Shown piece after piece: positions 11,430 through 20,043 of a stretch of 64,000 bases of DNA. A program made the position numbers and the translations under genes. The notes below the pieces were generated by a model. It ran no database searches. It saw only the letters and a program-made list of their open reading frames with translations, and was not told where the DNA came from. The DNA comes from Lysobacter sp. MMG2 (GTDB taxonomy: Bacteria; Pseudomonadota; Gammaproteobacteria; Xanthomonadales; Xanthomonadaceae): positions 248,001 to 312,000 of the forward strand of contig NZ_JAERQY020000001.1 in assembly GCF_016735495.2 (NCBI RefSeq). The letters are read 5' to 3'. Position 1 is the stretch's first letter. Each line of letters opens with the position of its first letter.

Positions 11430-12815
11430 ATGAGTCAAGCGTCCGATCAGTTCGCATTCCCCAAGGGCTTCCTGTGGGGCGCCGCCACCGCCGCCCATCA
11501 GATCGAAGGCTCGCCGCTGGCCGATGGCGCCGGCCCGAGCATCTGGACGCGCTTCGCGCACACGCCCGGGATGATGCTCAACGGCGACACCGGCGATGTC
11601 GCGTGCGATCACTACAACCGCTGGCGCGACGACGTGAAGCTGATGCGCGAGCTGGGCCTGCAGGCCTACCGCTTCAGCGTGTCGTGGTCGCGCATCCTGC
11701 CCGACGGCACCGGCCGCGTGAACCAGAAGGGCCTGGACTTCTATTCGCGCCTGGTCGACGAACTGCTCAACAACGGCATCGAACCGCTGCTCACGCTCTA
11801 CCACTGGGACCTGCCGGCGGCGCTGGACGATCGCGGCGGCTGGCTCAACCGCGACATCGCCGACTGGTTCGCCGAGTACGCCAGCGTGATGTACCGCGAG
11901 CTCGACGGCCGCGTGAAGAAGTGGGTCACACTCAACGAGCCGTGGGTGGTCACCGACGGCGGCTACCTGCACGGCGCGCTGGCGCCGGGCCATCGCAGCA
12001 AGTACGAAGCGCCGATCGCCTCGCACAACCTGATGCGCGCACACGGCGCGGCGGTGAAGGCGTATCGCGAGATCGGCAAGCACGAGATCGGCCTGGTGGT
12101 GAACATCGAGCCGAAGTACCCGGCGACCGATTCGAAGGAAGACGCCGCCGCCGTTCGCCGCGCGCATGCCTACATGAACGAGCAGTACCTGCACCCCGCC
12201 CTGCTCGGCCATTACCCGCCGGAACTGAAGGAGATCTTCGGTGACGCCTGGCCGCAGTGGCCGGCGGAAGACTACGAGCTGATCAAGCAGAAGCTCGACT
12301 TCGTCGGCATCAACTACTACACGCGCAGCGTGACCAAGGCCGCCGAGAGCTACCCGCTCAACACCGGCGTCGTGCGCCAGCCGCTGGGCACCTACACCGA
12401 GACCGGCTGGGAAGTGTTCCCGCAAGGCCTGACCGACCTGCTGCTGTGGTTCAAGCAGACCTACGGCGACCTGCCGGTCTACATCACCGAGAACGGCGCG
12501 GCGTTCTTCGATCCGCCGACCGCGATGGCGGACGACGACGGCAAGCGACGCATCAAGGACCCGCTGCGCACCGATTACCTGCGCAAGCACCTGCGGGCGA
12601 TCCACGACGCCATCGACGCCGGCGTGGACATCCGCGGCTACATGCTGTGGTCGCTGCTGGACAACCTGGAATGGTCGCTGGGCTATTCCAAGCGCTTCGG
12701 CATGATCCACGTGAACTACGCCACGCAGGAGCGCACGCCCAAGGACAGCGCGCTGTGGTACTCGAAGGTGATCGCAAGCCACGGGCGTTCGCTGTCCGAT
12801 CCGCTGCCCTACTGA
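11430..12815 (+). CDS. GH1 family beta-glucosidase
   Basis: A retaining beta-glycosidase releasing glucose from short beta-glucosides. The 461-residue single GH1 (beta/alpha)8 domain opens with the family signature FPKGFLWGAATAAHQIEG. The acid/base is Glu170 in TLNEPW, the nucleophile Glu354 in YITENG, and the C-terminal WSLLDNLEWSLGYSKRFG is also conserved. There is no signal peptide, so it is cytosolic and would act on imported oligosaccharides. It starts at ATG 11430, 31 nt after a LacI-type operator. Glucokinase follows 284 bp downstream, consistent with phosphorylation of the released glucose. Preference among beta-1,2/1,3/1,4/1,6 linkages cannot be read from sequence. Confidence 0.95.
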   Translation: MSQASDQFAFPKGFLWGAATAAHQIEGSPLADGAGPSIWTRFAHTPGMMLNGDTGDVACDHYNRWRDDVKLMRELGLQAYRFSVSWSRILPDGTGRVNQKGLDFYSRLVDELLNNGIEPLLTLYHWDLPAALDDRGGWLNRDIADWFAEYASVMYRELDGRVKKWVTLNEPWVVTDGGYLHGALAPGHRSKYEAPIASHNLMRAHGAAVKAYREIGKHEIGLVVNIEPKYPATDSKEDAAAVRRAHAYMNEQYLHPALLGHYPPELKEIFGDAWPQWPAEDYELIKQKLDFVGINYYTRSVTKAAESYPLNTGVVRQPLGTYTETGWEVFPQGLTDLLLWFKQTYGDLPVYITENGAAFFDPPTAMADDDGKRRIKDPLRTDYLRKHLRAIHDAIDAGVDIRGYMLWSLLDNLEWSLGYSKRFGMIHVNYATQERTPKDSALWYSKVIASHGRSLSDPLPY

Positions 12816-12881
12816 GGGCGCGTTTTCGCGACGGGATCCGCTGCCCCATTCCCTCCCTCGGCAGCGGGTCCCGCCGTCTTT

Positions 12882-12955
12882 GTAGCCCGGGTAAGCGAAG
12901 CGCACCCGGGTTCGTCGGCGCATCTGCCCGGATGCGCTTCGCTTCCCCGGGCTAC
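12882..12955. repeat. Inverted repeat of the GTAGCCCGGGTAAGCGAAGC type downstream of GH1 gene
   Basis: The arms 12882-12910 (GTAGCCCGGGTAAGCGAAGC then GCACCCGGG) and 12927-12955 are near-perfect reverse complements around a 16-bp loop. It is a common type of intergenic hairpin in xanthomonads and other gammaproteobacteria. No T-tract follows, so it is more likely a REP-type element, possibly helping termination or mRNA protection after the GH1 gene. Confidence 0.75.
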
Positions 12956-13099
12956 GGGAACCATGTTGCCGCGCGCTGATTTCGTATTCAGTCGCCCGGA
13001 CATCACCTTGGCGCGCCCGCATCGCAGACAGACGCGTGACGGTCCATTACGCTGCGCGACAACCTGCGCGATGCGCGACGACTCCGCCGTGGTGATGCC

Positions 13100-14089
13100 T
13101 TGAGCGACTCCTCCGCCCCCGAATCCCACGCCCTGCTCGCCGACATCGGCGGCACCAACGCGCGTTTCGCGCTGGCCCGGCACGACGACACCGATCCGCT
13201 GCTGATGGACAGCGTGCGCGAGTTCGCCGTCGCGGACTTTCCCTCGCTCGCCGATGCCGCCGCGCACTACCTGGACGTCACCGGCGCGCGTGCGCGCACG
13301 GGCGTGTTCGCCGTGGCCGGTCGCGTGGACGGCGATGAGGCGCGCATCACCAACCATCCCTGGGTGATTTCCGCCGCACGCACGGGCGAATCGCTGGGTC
13401 TGGAATCGCTGCGCCTGGTCAACGACTTCGCCGCGCAGGCCATGGGCGCCTCGCTGCTGCGTCCGCAGGATGTGGTCGCGCTGGGCGGCATCGGCTGGAA
13501 TGGACACGATCGCCAGGACCGCACCTTCGCCATCATCGGCGCGGGAACCGGCCTGGGCGTGGGCGGGCTGCTGCGTCGCGGCGGCCGCCATTTCCCGCTG
13601 CAGACCGAAGGCGGCCATGTCAGCTTCGCGCCGAACTCGCCGGAGGAGATCGAGATCCTCCAGCAGATGTCGGCCGAGTTCGGTCGCGTGTCGAACGAAC
13701 GCCTGGTCAGCGGCCAGGGCCTGGTGAACCTGCACCGTGCGCTGAGCAACATCGCCGGCGAAGACCCCGGCCCGCTCACGCCCGCCGACGTCACCGCGCG
13801 GGCGAAAGACGGCGACCCGCGCAGCCTGCGCACGATCGACGTCTTTTGCGCGGTATTCGGCGCGGCGGCCGGCGATCTGGTGCTGACGCTGGGCGCATGG
13901 GACGGCGTCTTCCTCACCGGCGGGCTGGTGCCCAAGCTGCTGCCGTCGATCGCCCATTCCGGCTTCCGCCAGCGCTTCGAGTACAAGGGCCGGTTCTCGC
14001 CGGTGATGGCGCGCATTCCGACCCTGGCGGTGGTGCATCCGCAGCCGGGCCTGCTCGGCGCCGCCGCGCTCGCCCAGGACGTCGCGTAA
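13100..14089 (+). CDS. glk: Glucokinase
   Basis: Phosphorylates cytosolic glucose with ATP. The 329 residues belong to the bacterial Glk (ROK-related) family. The N-terminal phosphate-binding motif is LLADIGGTNARFAL (residues 12-25), followed by LVNDFAAQA (catalytic Asp), IGAGTGLGVGGL, the TEGGHVSFAP glucose-binding segment and FLTGGLVPKLL adenosine-site residues near the C-terminus. No in-frame ATG exists before DIGGT; TTG 13100 is the best start, with a weak GGTGAT upstream. It lies between the GH1 beta-glucosidase and pgl in the same direction, fitting glucose entry into the Entner-Doudoroff or pentose phosphate route. Confidence 0.95.
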   Translation: MSDSSAPESHALLADIGGTNARFALARHDDTDPLLMDSVREFAVADFPSLADAAAHYLDVTGARARTGVFAVAGRVDGDEARITNHPWVISAARTGESLGLESLRLVNDFAAQAMGASLLRPQDVVALGGIGWNGHDRQDRTFAIIGAGTGLGVGGLLRRGGRHFPLQTEGGHVSFAPNSPEEIEILQQMSAEFGRVSNERLVSGQGLVNLHRALSNIAGEDPGPLTPADVTARAKDGDPRSLRTIDVFCAVFGAAAGDLVLTLGAWDGVFLTGGLVPKLLPSIAHSGFRQRFEYKGRFSPVMARIPTLAVVHPQPGLLGAAALAQDVA

Positions 14090-14129
14090 GCAGACGTCGT
14101 CTTGAGGTGGGCTGTGCGAGGATTCGCGC

Positions 14130-14870
14130 ATGGCCGACCGCTCGCCCCTTCCGCGCGACGACGCCGCTGCGGCGTACGTGCTGCACGTGCATCCGAACCA
14201 CGAGGTCTGGACCTGGGCCGCGGCCGTGGCGATCGCCGCCGAACTGCGCCGCGAACTGAGCCTGCGGCCGCGCGCGCGGCTGCTGCTGTCCGGCGGTGGC
14301 ACGCCGGGGCCGGTCTATCGCGCTCTGTCGCAGGCACCGCTCGAGTGGGAGCGCGTGGATGTCGGTCTGGTCGACGAGCGCTGGCTGCTGCCCGACGACC
14401 CCGACAGCAACGCCTGGCTCGTGCACCGCGACCTGCTGCGCGATCACGCCGCCGTCGCGCATTTCGAACCGATGACGCAGCCCGGCCGCCACATCGAAGG
14501 CGCGGTGGCCACCGCCAACGCGCACGCGCGCAACCAGGCGGCCATCGCGGTGCTCGGCATGGGCGAAGACGGCCACGTCGCGTCGCTGTTCCCCGGCATG
14601 GAAGGTTTCGACCGCATCCTCGCCAGCCCGCGCGACTACGCGGTCGTGGACGCGCACGATTGCCCGGGCGCGCGCCAGTGGCCGCGCCGCATCAGCCTCA
14701 CGCCGTACGGTCTGGCGCGCATCCCGCATCGCCTTCTGCTGTTGCAGGGCGAGCGCAAGCGCATGATCTTCGAGCAGGCCGTCGCATCAAACGACCCGCA
14801 ACGCTGGCCCGTGCTGCTCGCACTGGACAGCAAGCACGGCCGACCCTTGGAAGTGCACTGGTGCGAATGA
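14130..14870 (+). CDS. pgl: 6-phosphogluconolactonase
   Basis: Hydrolyses 6-phosphogluconolactone to 6-phosphogluconate, the second step of the oxidative pentose phosphate and Entner-Doudoroff pathways. The 246 residues have the glucosamine-6-phosphate isomerase/6PGL fold: LLLSGGGTPGPVYRAL (phosphate loop, ~residues 51-66), VGLVDERWL, DSNAWLVHRDLL, AVLGMGEDGHVASLFPG (catalytic His in GEDGH) and RISLTPYGL. It starts 40 bp after glk and is probably co-transcribed. Neither zwf nor edd/eda is in the window. Cytosolic. Confidence 0.94.
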   Translation: MADRSPLPRDDAAAAYVLHVHPNHEVWTWAAAVAIAAELRRELSLRPRARLLLSGGGTPGPVYRALSQAPLEWERVDVGLVDERWLLPDDPDSNAWLVHRDLLRDHAAVAHFEPMTQPGRHIEGAVATANAHARNQAAIAVLGMGEDGHVASLFPGMEGFDRILASPRDYAVVDAHDCPGARQWPRRISLTPYGLARIPHRLLLLQGERKRMIFEQAVASNDPQRWPVLLALDSKHGRPLEVHWCE

Positions 14871-14877
14871 CGCCGGA

Positions 14878-15450
14878 TCAGGCCGGCTCGGAGGCGATCT
14901 GCGCCGGTTGCGCCAAGGCAGGCACGGGGCGGCGCGCCATCTCGACCAGCGTCAACGCATAGGCGGCGACCACGACCGCCGCGCAGGCCGTGACCGGCCA
15001 TTCCGGAAACAGCCACCACGCCGCGAGCAGCCCGAGGGTGCGCACGATCGCGTGCCGGTAACCCAGCGGATGCGCGACGATCCACGAGTACACGACCCAG
15101 TGCAGCCCGAGCGCGATTCCCAGGCTCAGCGGCACGAACCGCGGCATCGCGAAGTACAGCGGGATGTGCAGTGCCCACAGCAGGTTGACCATCACCACGC
15201 ACGCGCCCATCAGCCGTGACAGCGGATTGTCGCGGCCGGTGAGTTCCTCGCCGCGAACGGACGCGACGGCCAGGGCGAGCGGGAAGATCAGCGCCATCGC
15301 GAGCACGAGCACGGTGACGCCCGATTTCAGAGGCAGGAACAGTCCGGCGACGCCCGCCACCGACCAGACGATGGTCCCGGCGATCGGCATGGACATGGAA
15401 CGACGGCTACGGCGTTCGAAATCGATCCTCAGGTCCTGCAACGTGCTCAT
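14878..15450 (-). CDS. DUF7010-type integral membrane protein
   Basis: A 190-residue inner-membrane protein of unknown function. After a charged N-terminus (TLQDLRIDFERRSRRSMSMP) there are about six hydrophobic segments (IAGTIVWSVAGVAGLFLPL, VTVLVLAMALIFPLALAVA, LMGACVVMVNLLWALHIPLYF, LSLGIALGLHWVVYSWIVA, LGLLAAWWLFPEWP, TACAAVVVAAYALTLVEMA). The GRDNPLSRLM loop and the TM spacing resemble the DUF7010 family. The start at ATG 15450 follows an AGGGGA about 8 nt upstream; an ORF extension to 15546 is non-homologous. It is convergent with pgl, with 7 bp between stops. Confidence 0.8.
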   Translation of the reverse strand: MSTLQDLRIDFERRSRRSMSMPIAGTIVWSVAGVAGLFLPLKSGVTVLVLAMALIFPLALAVASVRGEELTGRDNPLSRLMGACVVMVNLLWALHIPLYFAMPRFVPLSLGIALGLHWVVYSWIVAHPLGYRHAIVRTLGLLAAWWLFPEWPVTACAAVVVAAYALTLVEMARRPVPALAQPAQIASEPA

Positions 15451-15630
15451 GGCGCGATCCCCTGTTGGCGTCGGATGCATCGGCGCGTGCCGGCGCGCGT
15501 CCAGTCTGACGGCGCCCACGGCCGGCTGTTGTGCCCGAATGAACACAACGCAGCGGGCGCGCCACTCCCCACCGTGGGGATTGGCGCCGACTTCAGGCGG
15601 GCGGGCTGGCGCAGCGGCGGCCCGGGAGAC

Positions 15631-16569
15631 CTACACCTGCGGCACACCCCGCGAACGACCCACCTCCGAGCGTGGCGGCGCACCGAACAGGCGCTTGTAC
15701 TCGCGACTGAACTGCGACGGGCTCTCGTAGCCGACATGGCGCGCGGCGGAGAGCGCCTCCATGCCGCCGGCCATCATCAGGCGCCGCGCTTCGTGCAGGC
15801 GCAGATGCTTCTGGAACTGCAGCGGCGACATCGTCGTCACCGCCTTGAACTGGTGGTGGAACGAGGAAGTGCTCATGTGCACGGTGCGCGCGAGTTCATC
15901 GATGCTCAGCGGCTCCAGGTAGTCCTCGCGCAGCTTCGCCACGGCGCGCGCGATGCGGCTGGAGCGTGTGTCGGTCATCGCCAGTGCACGCAGGCGGTAG
16001 CCGAGTTCGCCGGTGAGCACGCGATAGAGGATCTCGCGCCGCGTCATCGCCGCGAGCATCGCCAGATCGTCCGGCGCGTCGAGCAGGCGCATCAACCGCA
16101 ACACGGCGTCCATCAGCGGCGCGTTGACGCGCGCGGCGTACAGCCCCGGGTCCACGCCTGAAGGCGGCGGTGCCGGCGACTGCCCGGCGTCCACGAGAAG
16201 ACTCGCCACGTCGTCCGGGTCGATGTCCAGGCGCAGGCACAGGTACGGCTCATCCGGCGTGGCCTCGATCACCTGCCCCGACACCGGCAGCGTCACCGAC
16301 ACGACGAGGTAGTTGAGCGGGTTGTAGTAGTAGGTCTGCCCCGCCAGCGTCGCGGTCTTGCAGCCCTGCGCGACGATCACCAGACGCGGCTCGTACACGG
16401 CCGGCATGCACTCGGTCGGCTGGCTGATGCGGACCACGCTCAGCGGCGCGTACGCGGTGCCATGGACGCCGTCGGACGGCGTCAATCGGGCAATCCGGCC
16501 GGCAAGCTCGCGCAGCGCGGGGCAACCGGCATGGTGTTCGGGCGTTGCCGTGGAAACACTGGCATTCAT
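15631..16569 (-). CDS. AraC-family transcriptional regulator with AraC_N domain
   Basis: A DNA-binding regulator of 312 residues. The N-terminal ~190 residues form the AraC_N cupin-type domain (EPRLVIVAQGCKTATLAGQTYYYNPLNYLVVSVTLPV). The C-terminal ~100 hold two helix-turn-helix motifs: LSIDELARTVHMSTSSFHHQFKAVT, then MEALSAARHVGYESPSQFSREYKRLFG, ending PPRSE. It is transcribed divergently from the RND efflux pair across 264 bp and is the obvious candidate regulator of that pump (inference). Regulators of this type often control aldehyde- or oxidoreductase-related genes, so the ligand is unknown. Confidence 0.93.
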   Translation of the reverse strand: MNASVSTATPEHHAGCPALRELAGRIARLTPSDGVHGTAYAPLSVVRISQPTECMPAVYEPRLVIVAQGCKTATLAGQTYYYNPLNYLVVSVTLPVSGQVIEATPDEPYLCLRLDIDPDDVASLLVDAGQSPAPPPSGVDPGLYAARVNAPLMDAVLRLMRLLDAPDDLAMLAAMTRREILYRVLTGELGYRLRALAMTDTRSSRIARAVAKLREDYLEPLSIDELARTVHMSTSSFHHQFKAVTTMSPLQFQKHLRLHEARRLMMAGGMEALSAARHVGYESPSQFSREYKRLFGAPPRSEVGRSRGVPQV

Positions 16570-16833
16570 GGCGTTCCGTCACGTTCCTCAACCATGCCGA
16601 TTATGCCGTCTAGGCCAGAGGTCATGTTGCCGATCCGGTCGATTTGCAGGATCGGGCAATGATTTCGCAGCAATGGACTTTCCAACGCAACCGCCGCGGC
16701 GCGACCATAACCGGGACACGAAAGGCCCACGCGTCGTGCCTCACGTCCTGCCGTCCGTCGCGGCGCAGGTCGCGCGGGACGTTGCGGTTGGCGCCGTCTC
16801 CAGACGCTTCGCCCCGCAGAGGCCGGCCGCACC

Positions 16834-19800
16834 ATGTGGATTGTCCAGTACGCCCTGAGCCGCCGGTACACCATCGGCGTGCTCGCGATCCTGATCCTGC
16901 TGTTCGGCACCCTGGCCGCGCGGCGCATGCCCACCGACATCCTCCCCGAGGTCGGCATCCCCTCGGTCAACCTGGTGTGGACCTACAACGGCCTGCCGGC
17001 TGCGGACATGGCCGCCAAGCTCACCTCGTTCTCCGAGGTGGCGATCATGAACACGGTCGATGACCTGAAAGAAGTGCGCTCGGAGACGATCAACGGCGCC
17101 AGCATCGTGCGCATCGATTTCCAGCCCACGGTGAGCCTGGATCGCGCACTGGGCCAGATCACCTCGGTCTCGCAGACGATCCTGCGCCGCATGCCGCCGG
17201 GCACTTCGCCGCCGCTGGTGATCCGCAACAACGTGTCCTCCACGCCGGTGCTGATGCTGGTGCTGTCCTCGGATTCGCTGACCGAAGCACAGCTGTACGA
17301 CTACGCGCGCCTGCAATTGCGCTCGCAGATCCAGACGATCCCCGGCATCCGCATGTCGCTGCCCTACGGCGGCGCGGCACGGCAGATCATGGTCGACCTC
17401 AACCCGGCGGCGTTGCAGACCTACGGCCTCACGCCGGCCGACGTCACCGGCGCGCTCGAACGCGGCAGCCCCACCCTGCCCTCCGGCGCGATCCGCGAAA
17501 ACGCGCGCGAGATGCAGATCTCGCTCGACACGAGCCCCGCAACGGCGGCGGACTTCCTCGACATCCCCGTTGCCTCGCGCAACGGCACGCTGGTGTACGT
17601 GCGCGACATCGCTTCGGTGCGCGACGGCGGCGCATTGCAGACCAACGTCGCGCGCATGGACGGTTCCAGCGCGGTGGCCGTTGCGCTGATCAAGCTCGGC
17701 AACGCATCGGCCGTGGAGCTGGTGCGCTCGGTGCGCGAGCGTCTTCCCGAAATCGAAGCCTCCGCGCCGCCCGGCACGCGCATCCAGCCGATCTTCGACC
17801 AGTCGGTGTTCGTCGACAACGCTATCGGCTCGATCCGCCACGAAGCGCTGCTGGTCGGCCTGCTGGTCGCACTGGTGGTGCTGGTGTTCATCGGCTCGTG
17901 GCGTTCCAGCCTGATCGTGCTGTCGGCGATTCCGCTGGCGCTGCTCGCCTCCGTCGCGATGCTGAGCCTGCTGGGCTACACCTTCAACGTGATGACGCTG
18001 GGCGGCCTGGCGCTGGCGATCGGCATCCTGGTCGACAACGCCGTGGTGGACGTGGAGAACACCAACCGCAACATCGCCCTGGGCAAGGACGTGCGAACGG
18101 CGATCCTGGACAGCGCGAAGGAAGTGGTGTTCCCGGAGATGGTGTCCACCATCGCCATCTGCATCGTGCTCACGCCGATCCTGCTGATGACGGGCCTGTC
18201 GGCGTGGGTGTTCACGCCACTGGCGCTGGCGGTGATCTTCGCGATGCTCGCCTCGTTCCTGCTCTCGCGCACGCTCATCCCGGTGCTGTGCTACCTGCTG
18301 CTGCCGGCGGACATCAAGAGCCGCGCGAACCCGCGCTGGGCGCCCGAGAAGTTGCTGCTCAAGATCAACCACAAGGTCGAGCACACGCTGGATTCGCTGC
18401 GCGACCGGCACCATGCGTTGCTGGTGAAGCTGGGCCACCACGGCGGCGTGCTCGCCATTGCCGCGCTGCTGGTGATCGCCATCGGCGGCGTGTCGGCGGT
18501 GTCGCTCGGCCGCGAGTACTTCCCGCATGTCGATGCCGGCCAGCTGCGTTTCCAGGTGCGTTTCCCGTCGGGCACGCGTCTTGAGGAAACCGCTGCGCGC
18601 GTCACCGACATCCAGCGCGAGATCCGCAAGATCGTTCCGGCCGACGAATTGCAGACCGTCTACGAGCAGATCGGCGTGCCCGACGCCGTGAACCTGTCGC
18701 TGGTCGACAGCGCGGTGGTCGGCTCGTTCGAGGCCGAGATCATGCTGCAGTTGAAGACACCGCACGGTCCAAGTCACGAATACCTGTCGAAGATCCGCCA
18801 CCTCATCGCCCAGAAGTACCCCGACGTGAAGATGTTCGAGCGCCCGCCGGACGCGACCAGCCGCACGCTGGCCGGTTCGGCCGCGGCGGCGTTCGAGGTG
18901 CGCCTCATCGGTCGCGACAACGCGGGCAATCTTGCGCTCGCGCGTGAGATCGAACAGCGACTGGGCAAAGTCCCGGGCGCGGTGGACGTCGCGCTGCGCC
19001 AGGTGCTCGATCTGCCCGAATACCAGGTGCACATCGACCGCACGCGTGCCGCGCAACTCGGTCTGGATGCGCAGCAGGCCAGTCGCGCCGTGCTCGCCGT
19101 GTTGGGCTCCTCCGGCACGGTGACGCCGGTGTACTGGACCGACACCGTCAACGCGCTGGCCTACACCGTGCAGGTGCAGGCGCCGCCGGTGAACATGACC
19201 AACATCGACGAACTGCTCAACGCGCCGCTGCGCATCGGCAGCGATGGGCAGGCGGTGCTGCTGCGCAACATCGCCACGGTCACGCCGCGCCGCGTGCCGG
19301 CCTCGCTCGCCCGCACGACGCTGGCGCCGACGATCAGCGTGCTGGCCAACGTCGAAGGCACGGACCTGGGCTCGGTCTACGACGCATTGAACGGCATTAC
19401 CAAGGAACTGGAAGGCCGCCTCAAGCCCGGCAACCGCATCGAGATCGTCGGCCAGGCCGGCGAGATGCAGAGCGCCTACAGCGAACTCGCCGCGGGCCTG
19501 CTGATGTCGGCCGCGCTCGTCTTCCTCGTGCTGGTGGTGAACTTCCAGTCGTGGATACAGCCGCTGGTGGCGATGTCCGGCCTGCCCATCGCGATCGCCG
19601 GCGCCGCGTTCGCCCTGTTCGTCACCGGCACGCCGCTGAGCGTGCCGGCGCTGATGGGCGTGATGATGGTGATCGGCGTGTCCACCGCGAACAGCGTGCT
19701 GGTGACGAGCTTCGCGCGCGGCCTGGTCGCGCAGGGCCACGATCCGGAACTCGCCGCCTACGAATCCGCCGCCGTGCGCCTGCGCCCGGTGCTGATGACC

Positions 19801-20043
19801 GCAAGCGCCATGGTGCTGGGCATCGTGCCGATGGCGCTGGGCCTGGGCGAAGGCGGCGAGCAGAACGCGCCGCTGGGCCGTGCCGTCATCGGCGGCCTGC
19901 TGTTCGGCACGCCGGCCACGCTGATCCTCGTTCCCTCGATCCTCGCGGTGCTCGGCCGGCGCATGCCCGCCGCCGCGCGCCATGCCGCCCATCCCGAAGA
20001 CGTGCCCGGTGCCGAAGGTGCCGAAGCAGGAGCCACCCCATGA
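16834..20043 (+). CDS. RND-superfamily efflux permease
   Basis: An inner-membrane RND transporter of 1069 residues with the usual twelve TM segments and two large periplasmic loops. It begins MWIVQYALSRRYTIGVLAIL, with TM2-6 at residues ~335-495 and TM8-12 at ~885-1040. The docking and porter loops look complete (TILRRMPPGTSPPLVI, QVLDLPEYQVHIDRTRAAQLGLD). By-eye alignment to AcrB shows the TM4 proton-relay pair as Asp401-Asn402 (LVDNAVVDVEN) rather than Asp-Asp, and Ala952 (STANSVLV) at the TM10 lysine position. The adaptor gene follows with a 4-bp ATGA overlap, the reverse of the usual adaptor-first order. No outer-membrane factor is adjacent. Substrate unknown. A long antisense ORF over this gene is a GC artefact. 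Confidence 0.94.
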   Translation: MWIVQYALSRRYTIGVLAILILLFGTLAARRMPTDILPEVGIPSVNLVWTYNGLPAADMAAKLTSFSEVAIMNTVDDLKEVRSETINGASIVRIDFQPTVSLDRALGQITSVSQTILRRMPPGTSPPLVIRNNVSSTPVLMLVLSSDSLTEAQLYDYARLQLRSQIQTIPGIRMSLPYGGAARQIMVDLNPAALQTYGLTPADVTGALERGSPTLPSGAIRENAREMQISLDTSPATAADFLDIPVASRNGTLVYVRDIASVRDGGALQTNVARMDGSSAVAVALIKLGNASAVELVRSVRERLPEIEASAPPGTRIQPIFDQSVFVDNAIGSIRHEALLVGLLVALVVLVFIGSWRSSLIVLSAIPLALLASVAMLSLLGYTFNVMTLGGLALAIGILVDNAVVDVENTNRNIALGKDVRTAILDSAKEVVFPEMVSTIAICIVLTPILLMTGLSAWVFTPLALAVIFAMLASFLLSRTLIPVLCYLLLPADIKSRANPRWAPEKLLLKINHKVEHTLDSLRDRHHALLVKLGHHGGVLAIAALLVIAIGGVSAVSLGREYFPHVDAGQLRFQVRFPSGTRLEETAARVTDIQREIRKIVPADELQTVYEQIGVPDAVNLSLVDSAVVGSFEAEIMLQLKTPHGPSHEYLSKIRHLIAQKYPDVKMFERPPDATSRTLAGSAAAAFEVRLIGRDNAGNLALAREIEQRLGKVPGAVDVALRQVLDLPEYQVHIDRTRAAQLGLDAQQASRAVLAVLGSSGTVTPVYWTDTVNALAYTVQVQAPPVNMTNIDELLNAPLRIGSDGQAVLLRNIATVTPRRVPASLARTTLAPTISVLANVEGTDLGSVYDALNGITKELEGRLKPGNRIEIVGQAGEMQSAYSELAAGLLMSAALVFLVLVVNFQSWIQPLVAMSGLPIAIAGAAFALFVTGTPLSVPALMGVMMVIGVSTANSVLVTSFARGLVAQGHDPELAAYESAAVRLRPVLMTASAMVLGIVPMALGLGEGGEQNAPLGRAVIGGLLFGTPATLILVPSILAVLGRRMPAAARHAAHPEDVPGAEGAEAGATP

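Noticed and set aside
16741-19992. A 1083-codon open frame antisense to the RND permease
   Set aside because: Its product is His/Arg/Gln/Ala-rich with no motif, typical of a GC-rich third-position shadow of a strongly coding gene.
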